A stretch of DNA of 64,000 nt, taken from contig NC_073692.1 of assembly GCF_029784155.1 (NCBI RefSeq), positions 19,036,126 to 19,100,125 of the forward strand, given 5' to 3'. Positions 13,069-25,115 of this stretch are shown in pieces (position 1 is the first letter of the stretch; each line of letters starts with the position of its first letter). Source of the stretch: Uranotaenia lowii (lineage: Eukaryota > Arthropoda > Insecta > Diptera > Culicidae). The translations under genes and the position numbers were made by a program. Under the pieces are notes generated by a model. It saw nothing but the letters and a program-made list of their open reading frames with translations. It ran no database searches and had not been told where the DNA came from.

Positions 13069-13763
13069 TACTTAGATTCATATATCTCGGACTGCATGGC
13101 ATGTATGAATCAAATGAATCAAATTCTTTTTTGCATATTGAAGCTGAATAAATTTGGCTTCTTCTTGGCGATCTTCTGATTACCGTTTTTTGTGATCAAC
13201 AATATTGTTGATATTGGTGAATTTATAATTGATAAATAATACAAAAATGTATTTTTTAAAGGAAAATTTGGTTTTACCGACAGTTTTAGACTCGATAGTA
13301 ACATTTTAAAAATCTAACTTACTGTGAATTTTAAATGTCTCTTTAATACAAAGATTTCAAGTGGTTATTTATCAAAATCGGTGGAAAACTCATTGCGTGT
13401 TGGACGACAATTTATGACCAAAACACTACCTTTGAACTGCGATAACTTTTTAGTTTTAAGTCCAATTATGTTACAGTCTTCAGGTGTACCAAAAAAAAAA
13501 TGCTATGCAGTCCGCGATAATTAAATCGAAGTACAAATCCTTTTTTAAATTTTCCAAAACTTCATATTCGAAGGGTAAATCAAAAACTGTTATACTGAGA
13601 TTTTTTTGAATTTCATTTTCGGATTCAGCGCCCGATTTCACAATAAGAGTGATCTTCAGCATACATAATTAAAAAATGCAGCAAACTAGTTTTGGTTGAT
13701 TTTACTGCCGAAAAAGCAAAAAAACATTTTTGGAAGCAACTCATTCAGTCCTGATTTAGCGTA

Positions 13764-14215
13764 ACGAGTTTCAATTTTGTATGGAGATTTGTTTGGGAAA
13801 ACAAAATTTTCATTAAAATACCAACAAAGACGTACTGAAAGTTAGAAAAAATGAAAAACCACAAACCTAATTTGTACTCCAGAAAAGATATTTGTTGTTA
13901 TAGAAAAAATATTAATAAATATATTTTTTTTATTTTAGCGTCTTTCACTGCTAAATTCAAAGCTGGTTGACAAAAAATCACAAAAAAAAAACTGCTATGC
14001 ATAGCAAATGAGTTTGTTGATTCAAATAGCAATTTTAATTTTGATATGATGATAATTTTTTCCATGAAATACTAAGCTTCTTCTCATGTTAGCACAAAAT
14101 AAAGATTAAGAATATGCAAAAACAATTATTAAAAATAATCTTTATTTCAAGCTCATTTGAATTTTCTGGATGAATTAATATGCAAAAATGTTTCTTCCAT
14201 ACAAAATTGAAACTG
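13764..14215. mobile_element. Possible small foldback element
   Basis: AGTTTCAATTTTGTATGGAG at 13768 pairs with the inverted TTCCATACAAAATTGAAACT near 14194-14213. The interior is AT-rich without coding potential, and no target duplication was found. Confidence 0.35.
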
Positions 14216-14224
14216 GATACCCGA

Positions 14225-16070
14225 TTATTTAAGTCATTTCATATTTTAGAGTGATGCTAGGCAACTCAATTGGTATCGAAACAATATATGGGAGCAATAA
14301 GTCAACTTTTGAAACGGTCTAATAAATATTATCTTATTGCTATTTTTTTTTTAAATTTTCATCACAACCTCTAGAACACTTTGATAACGGCTTTCTTAAC
14401 GCTCTATATTTAGCTATTTTGTTTTAATTTGTTTACTCAACAACAACAAAATAAAAACCATTCGAGAGTGAACACACCAAAAATGTTAGTAAAAATGATT
14501 TGTTTAAACACATGGTGGATTTGATTTAAATCGAAGTGATTTAAATCACGATTTAAATCACTTGATTTTTATTAGTGATTGAAATCAAAGTTTCTCAGTG
14601 AGTAAAAAAACATGAAATTTAGTGAATATGGAATGTTTTTTTTTTCATTTTTCCACGTTTTTAAGCATTGAAGGCTTATTCATCCTCTCGGGAATTTAGA
14701 ATTATTTTTTTTTCTTGCCCTTGTGGATATTCCGCAAGTTGTGATTGAAGAGGATGCCGAATGCATGTCCACCTAGAAGTGGGTAGGGGTTTGAAAAATG
14801 TCCACGTGGTGGTCATACTTCATAAATATCACTCAAATTTAATTCAATCAAAATATTTTGATTGAAAATTTGGCAAGTTGGCATTTCAATCAAATTACCC
14901 GAACAATGTCCGCTCAAGTCTGCTCAAAATCTTTTATGTTCATTTCTTTGAAGCATACTGAAGCAAATTTTCTTTTCTTTTTTTTTTATAAAATCATCTG
15001 ATGTTTTATGTTTTTGCTTAAATTTCGACGTTCAACGTTTTTTAAAAATTATGAATTAGAATTTACTCTATTTGTTTGATCTTTTGATGTCTCTGAACCG
15101 AGAGAAGAAAAAGCCTGAATGAGTGCTAAATCACAACTCGTAGTCCGTCTTTTAAAAGTGTTTGGTGAATTCCGATAGTATTTTCATTCAGTAAAGGAAT
15201 TGCTCATTTGCTACTAAAATTAACCACTGAATTTTAATTTTTTTAATGTTTCCAAACTATAAAATTAGACGGGAAAAGTGGAAAACATGCATTACAAAAG
15301 AGTAAGTTTACGAAGGAATATAACAAAATTTTCCAAGGCAATCGTCAATCGTTTCGAGTCGTTAGATACAAAGTCGAATCGATGTGAATTAAGTTTGAAA
15401 AGCATTGGTCTTTGATCAATATTGAAAATCATGAATAATGAATGTTACATTTATACAGCCTGTTTAACAACTCGGCTTTATCACATGATGGAAGACCCTT
15501 CGGATGCTAAAATATTTCCCTCAAATGTAATTTATAGAACAAATCCTCTTCAAATAAAATAAAATCTGATTTAAATAAAAAAAACGATCAAAATCAACGT
15601 GTGCTATTTTGGAATAAATATTTCTGAGTTTACTGGCTTATTTCTTATAATTTGAAAATACTCATGAAAACGTTAGCAGAAATTCAAAAATCTGGATAAT
15701 TCTACGGATTCACTTTGACATCTTTCACATCTTTGTGATACTAAGCCGATCTACATTTTGATACTAATTCTTAATGTGGAGTTCCGGTATCGAAATTATT
15801 TCAAAGGAATATGAGCTCAGATAATACATTCTTGAATGAGATTGAGTATTCAGATGTTGACTTTATATTTTTATTTCCAGATCTATTTTTTTTTTCATTA
15901 TTTTGATTGAATTTCTAATTTATGGTTTTCAGAATATGTTTCAGAATATTGATAAGTGTGATCGTATTTTAAATTGAGTTAAGTTCAAACTACCGACGTT
16001 GAATTTTCATATTTATGCCTTTTATTCAAGAATTTCAATATTTGAAAACCAGGTTTAAAGTAAAAAAAAT
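14225..16070. other. Non-coding; GATTTAAATC cluster near 14515
   Basis: No gene is seen. At 14515-14590 the palindromic word GATTTAAATC and variants repeat several times, a pattern typical of the ends of some insect inverted-repeat transposons. A possible degenerate partner (CTGATTTAAATAAAAAAAAC) lies near 15567, but the match is weak. The remainder is AT-rich unique sequence. Confidence 0.4.
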
Positions 16071-16072
16071 GC

Positions 16073-16735
16073 ACAGGGTGACAATAAAGTTCCCGTACTT
16101 TTTAAAAATGTTTCAAACCCGTTACCCTGCTTACTTATTCATCAAATCGAACCTCTTGATCAACTATTGACACCCTATGGAACCTTAGCAATATCATTAA
16201 AAAAATATCCAGATTGGATCGAACCTGCCTCCCACGACCTCAATACATTCTTTTAGTCAGTTGCCTTCGACGATGCTCGTTCGCACTTTTTCCGTAAATG
16301 ATGACGTTCCAAACTTATGTCGGTTAAAATTTGGGTCATCTCCGGTACTTCCTCTTGAAGCTGATAGTTTTTCCTACAAGATGGATTACATGGGATGTTT
16401 TTTACACTCAAAAAAACCCCACAGAGGTCCTTCGATATTTTTTATGAATAAATAAAATATGTTTTAATTTTTTTTTCTTTTGTTGTAGAATTTTCCTGCA
16501 GTTTTCAAAATTTAGGCGTCGGTTAAGAAAACTTTGTTAAGAGTTTTAGTAGCCAGCATCGTCGAATAAATGGTCCACTTTCTGAAAAAAATGTGTGGAG
16601 ATCCAAGGAAGGTTGTTTTAACTATTCTTTTATTTTTCAACCTGGTTATGAATATTATAGGTATTACCTAGTTGTTTGGAAGATTCAACTTGATACTGAA
16701 ACCAAAAAAGTACGGTAACTTTATTGTCACACTGT
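16073..16735. mobile_element. Tc1/mariner-like element, 663 bp, degenerate
   Basis: Inverted ends CAGGGTGACAATAAAGTTCC (16074) and GGTAACTTTATTGTCACACTG (to 16734) match with few differences and extend to the GTACTTTTT words. The right end is followed by TA; the left is preceded by CA, compatible with a TA target with one mutation. The interior carries a minus-strand relic resembling the C-terminal end of a mariner-superfamily transposase. The element is far shorter than an autonomous mariner (about 1.3 kb), so it is internally deleted. Confidence 0.6.
16197..16440 (-). pseudogene. Mariner-superfamily transposase C-terminal relic
   Basis: On the minus strand, ending at a TAA at 16197-16199, one frame reads LKECIEVVGGRFDPIWIFF. 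The CIEVVGGRF stretch resembles the C-terminal tail common in Tc1/mariner transposases, where a short helix ending in a Cys-Ile...Gly-Gly motif precedes the stop. An in-frame TGA sits directly before the LKEC segment, and further upstream the frame is not maintained. The catalytic DD(E/D) region is not visible, so the gene is dead. It lies inside matching inverted repeats with a TA target, which supports the assignment. The family within the superfamily cannot be decided. Confidence 0.45.
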
Positions 16736-16796
16736 ATTATTTTTTTTATGTTTGGGGATCGACTGAGTATGTGTTTTTCTGGGGAAATTCCGGTTT

Positions 16797-17260
16797 GATT
16801 ATTTCCCTTAATACAGTGTGGTTTGCAGTCTATTTTAGAGCAAAAACGACTTCTTTTATGTATCCAACATTTCAATCCGTTTTTGATCTTCTTCAAGGAC
16901 TAAAATTGTATTTTAAAGTCATTTTTGACCGATTACAAAATATTTGTTGTGAGATGTTTACATAAAAAATTTCGTTTTCTTGTTGTTGTTGAGCTGTATA
17001 TTTATATGTTTTCTTTTTTAAAGTTTCCGAATTAATTCGTTTTGTATGACAATAAGGTATAGTAATTGACTTACTGTGTGGTGTACTCTTTTTAGGTCAA
17101 CATATCACAACAAATATTCGGTAATCGGCAAAAAATATCTTTAAAATACAATTTAAGTTGCTGAAGAAGATCCAAAACAGATTGAAACGTTGGATACATA
17201 AAACAAAAGTCGTTTTTGCTCTAAAATAGACTGCAAGCCACACTGTATTAAGGAAAATAA
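16797..17260. mobile_element. MITE with ~150-bp inverted repeats
   Basis: TTAATACAGTGTGGTTTGCA (from 16808) is mirrored by TGCAAGCCACACTGTATTAA (to about 17252), and the arms pair for roughly 150 bases on each side. The pairing includes the TTTTAGAGCAAAAACGACTT and TATGTATCCAAC blocks. TTAA flanks TACAGTG on both sides, but the palindrome continues outside it (ATTATTTCCC / GGAAAATAAT), so TTAA may be part of the repeat rather than a target duplication. No coding capacity is seen. Confidence 0.7.
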
Positions 17261-18345
17261 TTTTCAAAAGCAGACGCTGTTGATATTGTTTGGATTCAGA
17301 ATCATAAACTCAATGCTCAGAGATCCTTAAACAAGACAAAAAAAATAATTCAGACATCAATCAGGATTTTAAACATAAATTTGTTGAAAAGGTTTTCAAA
17401 TTTTCATCTAGAACTCGAAATGAGTTCCAAATCAGAAAAATAGAGTTGAGTTGAGTTACACGATGCACATCAAATTATTGCTTTAACCCTTCTTTTTCTT
17501 CATCTTTTATCAAAGATTTAAAAGTTATTAGTTTCATTTTTATCACTACTTTCAAACAAAACAAACGCCAGGTTTTTTTATTGTAAATTTTACATTGTGA
17601 TTTCTTTTAGATTTTGATTATCAAAATTATCTTTGAAATTAAACTTTATGAAATTCTATGAATAAAAGCTAAATAACAAACCAGAATACACTTTTCTGCG
17701 AGTCACGTGACATGACTCGTAAAATATAATATTACCTCTCATTCCTGACTTCAGTAAGCGTTGAAGTCGAGGAATGTCAGTGAGGATGAACTTCTTTTGC
17801 ATATTGAGGCACATTTGATCTCACGTTTCTTGCCTGAAACATTGCCTGACAGTATTCAAAAGTACAAGGTAAAATTTGGCCAGTCACGTCACGTGACTTG
17901 CAAAATAAGGCTCAATATCTAATAATCAAATCGGGCAATTTTATATAAAAACCTGGCAAAATCCTGGCATTTGATTTCAAAATTAACGACCAAAAATCCG
18001 TTAATTTCCGGACAAATTTGGTCAAAACCCAGAAATTACTCAATAAAAATTAAGAAACAAAATGTAAAAAAAAGTAAAAAAAAAAATATTTTTTTTATCA
18101 AAACTAATCGACAAATTTTCAATCTTATTGGCTTCCGAAAAACCTTTCATGATTATTTTCATAAAACATGCTCTGAAAATTTAGTTTTGGAGGCATAAAT
18201 AAAAAAAATTTCAACACAATTAGTTTTTTTTTCAAAAAAGTGAATAAATCCGGGTAAAATTCGGGCATTTTTCTATGAAATCCGGGCCGGATTGTTCCCA
18301 AATTTTGTATTGAATAACCGGGAAAACCCGGCAACCTTAGTCTAA
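17261..18345. repeat. AT-rich sequence with interspersed 'CCGGG' repeat
   Basis: 17700-17900 holds two copies of a GTCACGTGAC-like palindrome (17703 and 17886). From about 17935 to 18340 the sequence has phrases such as AAATCCGGGTAAAATTCGGG and ACCGGGAAAACCCGGCAACC, which look like the end of an interspersed element. No gene is seen and the element ends are unclear. Confidence 0.4.
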
Positions 18346-21285
18346 CTAGTAAAGAATGTTTGAAGTTCTTTTCTCTTAAAAAGCGAGCGATGAGATCTTC
18401 CCAACGTATAAAACTCAAAGTTTGGTAGAACTCGAAAACCGATGAAGCAAATGAAATCAGATTTGAAAAAATCAGGGATTTTGGGGTCTGAGAATGCTGC
18501 TGCTTACGGTAGTTGAGACCCATACTTCTATTGGAAGAAGAAAAATGAAGAGGCTGGAATATGTATCATGGAGCACAAATTTCGTCATAACTCGAAAATT
18601 AAACAAGCGAATGCAATCATATTTGGCATAAAGAGTTTTCGGTTACGAAATATAATTCTTAGATAGTTTGAGACCTCTTAACTTTTTTGAGAATCACACC
18701 TTTCATTTCACATTCATAGAGATCGGGTTTCTTATACAAATCCGCTAATCAAACGAAAAAATCATAAAAATTTTTTACTCTTTATTAAGGCATTGATATG
18801 AAAATTGAAAAACGGATGTTCTGTGAAATGAACAATTGGTTATGAGTATAACAGATTTTTGTGGGACAGTCAATCGTTTCTGCGAATTCAGAACGCATAA
18901 TAGCTGTTCATGTTGATTAGATGAAAAATTCTTACAGAACATTCCCGAGAGTTTGCAGACTTTGTTATACTATAATTTTGATTTTATCCTATGACCATTG
19001 GTTTAGAATAGAGGATGCTGATACTGTCCTGTGATATGATCATTTATTATTATTTTCCTAAAAAAGGTTTCCAATGCTTTTGGTGATTCCTATTGTAGAG
19101 ATCATTCAGCATAATTGAAGAAATAAAAAAAAAGGTCGAATACCATTTTAATTCGAAATTTCAAAAGTGTTCCACTCTCTAAACCAAGCAAATGGATAAC
19201 CGAAACTGCCAACCAGGGAACCGTCGACAGCTTTCCACCATTTGGTGACGACTTCAAATGCAACTGACCCGTTTCCGAGTGCGCGTTTCACACTCCCATA
19301 AATCCCTGACAGAAAATGAAATTGAAACAAAAAAAAATCGGAACCACGGTCGCACCATTCCCACATGGCGGGTTCAATCCTGGTTTAGTTTCCGCTTTTT
19401 TTGAAGTCAACCACGACGACAGTGGCCCCAATTCATCATCATCATTGGGGTCGTCGGCACTTCGACAGCCGAGTTCTTTGGCCCCACGATTTAAGTGGTT
19501 TTAATGTGTTTTTTAGCGCTGTCTTCATTCGCGAAAAAAACGGTGGTCTGCGGGAAGCTACATGACACCTTGAGTAAAATGGGTGAACTTTTGTGAAGTT
19601 TTTTTTAAGGAATGTGTAGAAATTGGCTCGTAAAATACATTACAATAGGATGGTGATGTGCTAATTACCCCTTTAGACCTTGATAATCATTGCATTGAAA
19701 TTTTAAACTCGATAACCGTTTATTTATGGTTATTCTAAGGTAACCATTCCGTTAAGGAATAACCATTGAACTCTGTTATATTGATATGTTCATTAACTAC
19801 TCAACATTGGAACAGAAGAGCAGTAAAAATATCACTCTTAATAGTGCTTTCCAAAAGTGTGGTACCCGAGAGATCTCACTGGTGCTAATTAATTCGACTC
19901 TATTATTGCCATCTTGATAGCGCGTAACCAACTATGGAGGAGTGATTAAAAAACGTTAATTACAGTTCCCTAGTCGAATAATTGTGCCCTTGTGGTAGCA
20001 TCGAATATCTCAGTTTGCTGCTCAAAACGATCACAAATTCTCACAAATCCAACGAATTAGCAGCAGAGGCAAGAAAAACAATAATGAAATACGCGTTATG
20101 TTACACAGATTCCACAAAACGAACCGTATAAGGACCATCAAAGCAAATCGTGCCGCCTCATTATGTCACCGGTCAAGATCTATCGTTCAATTCATCTCTG
20201 GGTAGGAGCACATAGAGTTATCTAAAGAGTCAGCTGAGAAGAAAAAACAAACCGACATTAATGACAAATTCGGTCGACCAATTGGCCTTCATTAGCTCGG
20301 TGGAACGTGCTCGTGAAATATTTGATTCATTTAGTTCGCGTTTTAGAATGACTCTGACTGGCAATAAAATCCGGTCCTAAATAATAAACCAATGTTACAG
20401 CCAATTTCGCGTGGCGATTCCTTGGAAGGGAAGGTAACTTAATTTTAAAATCACGTCTCGGAAATGGCCCTAAAAACTCTTCGCCTAATTCAAGAGGCTT
20501 TCGAAAGATTGGATTTGAAGTATTCGGTTATTACCTAGATGTGTGTTTTCTGCGATCAAACTAATCTGTCTAGCTTCCACTCGTAGTTCGTAGTATTTCA
20601 AACAAAGTAAACCTGAACCTACTTAGTAAGGTGGCTGAGGAGGAAAACTATGCGCTTGTGATCATTTCCATCCAATTGACTTAAGCCTCTATTTTAGAGT
20701 TCTTACACGAGGTGACTAGGCCCAGATGGTCATAAAAGTGCTGTTGTGGCCTAAATGCTCTTGGAACTCGGTTAGCAGCGTCGGTTTTATTTTATGGGAT
20801 TATGTATGGTGGTAACAAGACGAACCATAAACAAGTTGATCATTAGTATATCACCGATGTTTGTTACGCTTTGTAAGGAATAACTTAATTAGTTGATATT
20901 TTAGGAATTTCAGGATGGGCGCAGAACAATAATTATCAAATTTGGCAGTGCATTTTTCAAGTTTCAATAGTTCTAACATTGACCATTACAGAATGAGAAT
21001 AATTTTTGTGCTTATTTCTAAAAATTGTTTTGTAAGAATTTACCAATCTAAATAGAATGTTTTGTCAACTTTCGTTTGTAGAAAAAATCTAAAAAAAAAA
21101 AATCCATTTTTGTCGTTGCATTGGAATCTGATTAATTCATCAAACCTATTAATTTAAATACAAAAATGATATTATGGTTTTAGGCAAGAAACATTAAAAA
21201 AACAGAAATTCCAGAAATTTTTAAAAATTAAATCCATATCATAATAATTTTAGGCATCACTGGAGGACGTTTCTGAACCTTTGAT
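18346..21285. other. Unique non-coding sequence, no gene seen
   Basis: Mostly single-copy within the window. 19150-20900 is richer in GC and free of satellite, and could hold regulatory DNA, but no exon, tRNA or other feature could be supported. Confidence 0.5.
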
Positions 21286-21614
21286 CCCTTAAGGGTACGA
21301 ACACAGTGAGCGCGAAGCGAAGTTTTCATTCAACGGATGTACTTCGCAAGTTCGTTTTTGAAGGCCGGTCACAGTGCACGCGAGTTGCGAAGCGGTTCAA
21401 CCCTGAATTGAACCTTCGACGTTTTGCAAAAATAAACACATGCGAAAAAATAAGTTTGAATAATCAAAAATGTGTGCGGCAAGGCTGCCGAAAAAAAATC
21501 TGTGTTTGAACAAAAAAATTCTGACTTCTGTGATTTTACCCAAAAATTCTGTCACGGTTTTTTGCAATGGTTTTTCCTTTTATTTTATTCAAAAATGCTT
21601 TTTAAGAATTAAAC

Positions 21615-21825
21615 AATACATAAGGTTCGGTATGTAGAAACAAAAATGAAGTTTATTTTCCAGTACAAAATATTCAATTTTACCATACAAACAAACATTA
21701 TTTACTCATGTAAATTTTACTTTAAAATTCTGCAAAAAATCATGGATAAGTTTTGAGTCAAGACGAAGCTTTTCAGACTCCAGGGTTTGAGAAATTCAAA
21801 TAAGTCCCCAAGTCGACTCAGTCTA
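21615..21825 (-). mobile_element. Partial copy of the TAGACTGAGTCGA foldback element
   Basis: About 210 bases match the right arm of the intact foldback at 40794-41611, including CAGTACAAAATATTCAATTT and the CCAGGGTTTGAGAAATTC block, and end in GACTCAGTCTA. The left half is missing. Confidence 0.75.
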
Positions 21826-21884
21826 CTGAATCAGTAGAAGTCGAATTTCGCTGTCTGTAAATGACTGAAAATCGCATGTAAAAA

Positions 21885-22835
21885 TTTAACAAAACTAGGT
21901 TACAAGAATATACCTTATTATGAAAAAATATGGTAATAATATGACAAAATTATTACAAAAAAATACGAAAATCTAACAGAAATATGATAAAAATATGACA
22001 AATGTGATAAAAATATCACGAAAAAATGACAAAATTATGACAAAAATATAAATTTCTATGAGAAAAATGGGCAATAAAATTACAAATCCATGTCCAAAAT
22101 AAAAAAAAATTAAAAAATGACGAATGTTAAAAATTTGACAATAAATCTAATAAAAACTGTTAAAACTGTAGAAAAAAATTGACAAAATAATGACAAAAAA
22201 TTTACAACAATGACAAAACTAAAAAAAAAACATTGACAAAAATTTCACATAATTATGGAAATATGACAAATCTTACAAAAATGACAAAATTTGGCAATAA
22301 AATTACAGAAATCTGACAATACTATGACAAAAACTATATCTTCATGTCATTCAAGATTTATATTAATAATGCAATTGGCGGAAAATTACTGTAAAACAAA
22401 TCCGGTACAACTGTGTTCGATGTTAACTCTTGGATTAGAACTCACGTAAACTGACTTGCCCACTGAGCTACATATATTACAAGTCCATAGTCTACATAGA
22501 CTTAATTTTGTCATTTTTTTGTAACATATTATCAATTATTTTTTCGAATTATTGTCATATTTTGTTGAATTTTGTCATTTTACTGTAGTTTTTTTCATCA
22601 TTATGTTATTCTTTCTACATAGTTTTGGCAGAACTTTGTTTTATTTTTATCCCATTCTTCATAATTTTGTCATATTTTTTTCATAGTTTTGTCAGAACTT
22701 TGTCATAGTTTTGTCTTTTTAATGTCCAATTTCTGCTATATTCTAACCACCTCAGTAATATTTTTTGAAAGTTTTATCATATGTTTGCCTGGTTTTTGCC
22801 ATTTTATTTTATTTATTTTTTTGTTTTTATTATTA
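21885..22835. repeat. Degenerate TGACAAAA blocks in opposite orientation
   Basis: 21885-22335 is rich in TGACAAAAATA-like words on this strand. From 22505 to 22835 the complement (TTTTGTCATA) predominates. The spacer includes a single-copy stretch. It looks like an ageing inverted pair of the 9-bp satellite family, with many base changes and AT insertions. Confidence 0.6.
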
Positions 22836-22837
22836 TT

Positions 22838-24137
22838 ACTAGCTGATCCCATCCGAACTCCGTTTCGCTTTCAACTTGGAATATGTCATGAACAGTTTGT
22901 ATGAAAGTCAAATGCCAAACATTTTCCAGATGCACTTTGGAATTCATTGTTGAGTAATAATTGCAAAAAAAAATGGACGATCACTTTTTCTGCCATCTGC
23001 TACTAATTTTAAAATCAGGAATCAATTGACCATGCCAAAAAAACCCCGAGTATAAATTTCGACTCGATCGTTGCATAACAACGCCATTATTGTCAAAAAG
23101 TTAAACAGTTAAACCCTTCCTTTTATGAAATCTTTGATATCTGAAATCGATTGCCCTTCCCTCAAAACTCCCGTGTGCAAATTTTCAAAACAATCCATTG
23201 CATAATAACGTCAATATTGCTAAAAACAGTGAAAAATTAATTAATATGGACGACCCCTTTCGCCGACCCCTGGCAAAACATTTGACACTCGAAATCGATT
23301 GCCCGTCCCTGAAAACTACCGTGTGCAAATTTGCATCCCAATCCGATGTATAATAACGACAATATTGTAAAAATATTTAAGAGTAATATGGACGACCCCC
23401 TTTGCCGGCCTCTTACACTGAAATTAATACCTGAAATCGATTGCTCGTCCCTCCAAATTCTCGTGTACCAATTTCCATCTGTATCCGATGTATTTTAACG
23501 GCAATATCGCATTAACAGTGAATAGTTCATATGGACGACCTCTTCGGCCGACCCCTGACTTTAATTTGGATAAGTGAAATCAATTGTTTGTCCCTTATAA
23601 CTCCTATGTGCTAATTGTCATTCCAATCCGATGTATAAAAACGTCAATATTACTAAGATATTTGAAAGTAATATGGATGACCCCTTCTGCCGGCCCCTTA
23701 CACTGAATTTGATACCCCAAATAGATTCCAGGTCACTGAAAACTGTCGTGTACTAATTTTCATTTGAATCCGATGTAGAATAACGTCAATATCGCAAAAA
23801 CAGCGAACAGTTAATATGGACGACCCCTTTGAATGACCCCTTAAAAAAATGACACCTGGAATCGATTGCTCGTCTTTCAAAACACTCATGTACAAATTTT
23901 CAACACAATCCGACGAAAAGTAACGTCAATATCGTGAAAAAAATATTTGTCTTGTATGGACGACCCCCTTCAGGAGGGGTCATCCGAAAATCTGAAAACA
24001 GTTTTCATCATTTCTGGTCCTAATGAGCATGCATGCCAAATTTCAGACCTCTAGCTCCTAAGACGGCTGAGTCTAAAGAGGTCAAACAAACAAACAAACA
24101 AACAAACATTCAGAAATTGCTTTTTATATATATAGAT
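22838..24137 (+). mobile_element. ACTAGCTGA-type element with ~142-bp tandem units
   Basis: It starts ACTAGCTGATCCC and ends with a CAAA run, then TTTTTATATATATAGAT. Inside, units beginning GGACGACCCC start at 23248, 23390, 23533, 23675, 23818 and 23958, a period of about 142 bases. Neighbouring units alternate between two types (ends ATTTAAGAGTAATAT and CAGTGAATAGTTCATAT), so the higher-order unit is about 285 bases. The start and end words are shared with the element at 53795-55002. It interrupts a TTTTGTCA block. I cannot assign a class; no frame is conserved. Confidence 0.65.
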
Positions 24138-24149
24138 TAGTAAATATTA

Positions 24150-24650
24150 TATGAAATATTTGTCCTAAATTTAGTACTGTCAAGTTTGTTTTTATTTTAT
24201 TGTAGAATGTTATATAATAATTTTTCATATTTATTAAAATTTTGTTATATTTTTTTTCACGATTTCCATAGTTTTGTAATTCTTGTGAAATTTATTCAAC
24301 TTTTTTTTCATATTTTTGTAATATTTGTCATATTTTTTGCATGACTTTTTACCACCTTTGTCGTACTTTATTAATACACAGTTCTATCATTTGTCACTTT
24401 TTTCTTTTGTCATTTAGTTGTTTCAGATTTTGGTCATTTGATTGTCAAATTTTGATCATAGTTTTTCATATTTTTGCCACAGTTTTGTTTTATTCTCGTC
24501 ATCATTTTGTTAGGTTATAATTTTGTACATTTTTTCAGTGCTATTTCAGATTTTTTAATTTTTTAGTTTAATTTTTGACAGTCTACGGTCATTTTTTGGT
24601 TAAATTTTTGACATTTTACGGTCATTTTTAATCAGCTTTTTGAGCCCTTC
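24150..24650 (-). repeat. Degenerate TTTTGTCA block
   Basis: Words such as TTTGTCATATTTTT and TTTTGTCATT recur, continuing the block that ends at 22835 and is split by the inserted element. Confidence 0.55.
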
Positions 24651-25115
24651 TACTCAATACCCATATTGTAGTGGGTTCATTATATGTGATGTGAGCCTAT
24701 TTGTGGTTTTCAGTTATTTACAACATTTTGAATTTAAGTGAATGCTGCTACCTTGGATTTCAAGATGGGTTCGGACAGCAAAATTCGTTCTTTCGTGAGC
24801 TTCTTCAACCTATAGACATACTGGCCCTTTTTTATAAATAATAGAGGAACACCGTTTATAATTTATAACATACTTTTTTAAAAAGATTTTTGAGAAATTA
24901 TCATTTGCGATGGAAAATACCCCAGAGAATATTTTCAGTGTATGTCCGGATGAATGGATGGATGGATTCGCGCAATCGAGCAGGTTCTTCGCGCGAAGAA
25001 TCGCTTGCACTAAGGCCGCTCGATGTTTTTTTCAAACTGTTTCATTGAGAAACGGGTTCCGCGCGTATTGGGATTTTGCTTCGCAGCTCGCTTCGCGCTC
25101 ACTGTGTCCTCGACC

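Larger units (their letters stand above)
9866..13640. mobile_element. Outer foldback element split by a later insertion
   Basis: ATCGGGCGCTGAATCCGAAA at 9868-9887 recurs as its reverse complement at about 13616-13635, with similarity continuing inwards through CAGTTTTTGA and the CGAATATGAAG region. The left arm stops at 9973 and resumes after an inserted element at about 13071: CGGACTGCATGGCATG near 13089 pairs with the inverted TGCTATGCAGTCCG at 13500-13513. Once the insertion is taken out, a foldback of roughly 0.7 kb remains. No transposase is visible and the exact ends are uncertain. Confidence 0.55.
21291..25115. mobile_element. Composite element bounded by inverted ACACAGTGAGCGCGAAGCGA
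   Basis: ACACAGTGAGCGCGAAGCGA near 21300 recurs inverted as TCGCTTCGCGCTCACTGTGT near 25089-25108. Weaker inverted similarity continues inwards (CAGTGCACGCGAGT against ATCGCTTGCACTAAG). Between these ends lie a partial foldback copy, two blocks of degenerate TGACAAA sequence in opposite orientations, and a separate tandem-repeat element. The terminal match is clear. Whether all 3.8 kb moved as a unit is inference, and no target duplication or transposase was found. Confidence 0.5.

Noticed and set aside
16808..17252. piggyBac-type TTAA target duplication at a MITE
   Set aside because: The inverted match continues outside TTAA, so it is more likely part of the terminal repeat.
19355..19385. 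tRNA-like B-box word GGTTCAATCC
   Set aside because: No A box at the right distance and no cloverleaf could be drawn.
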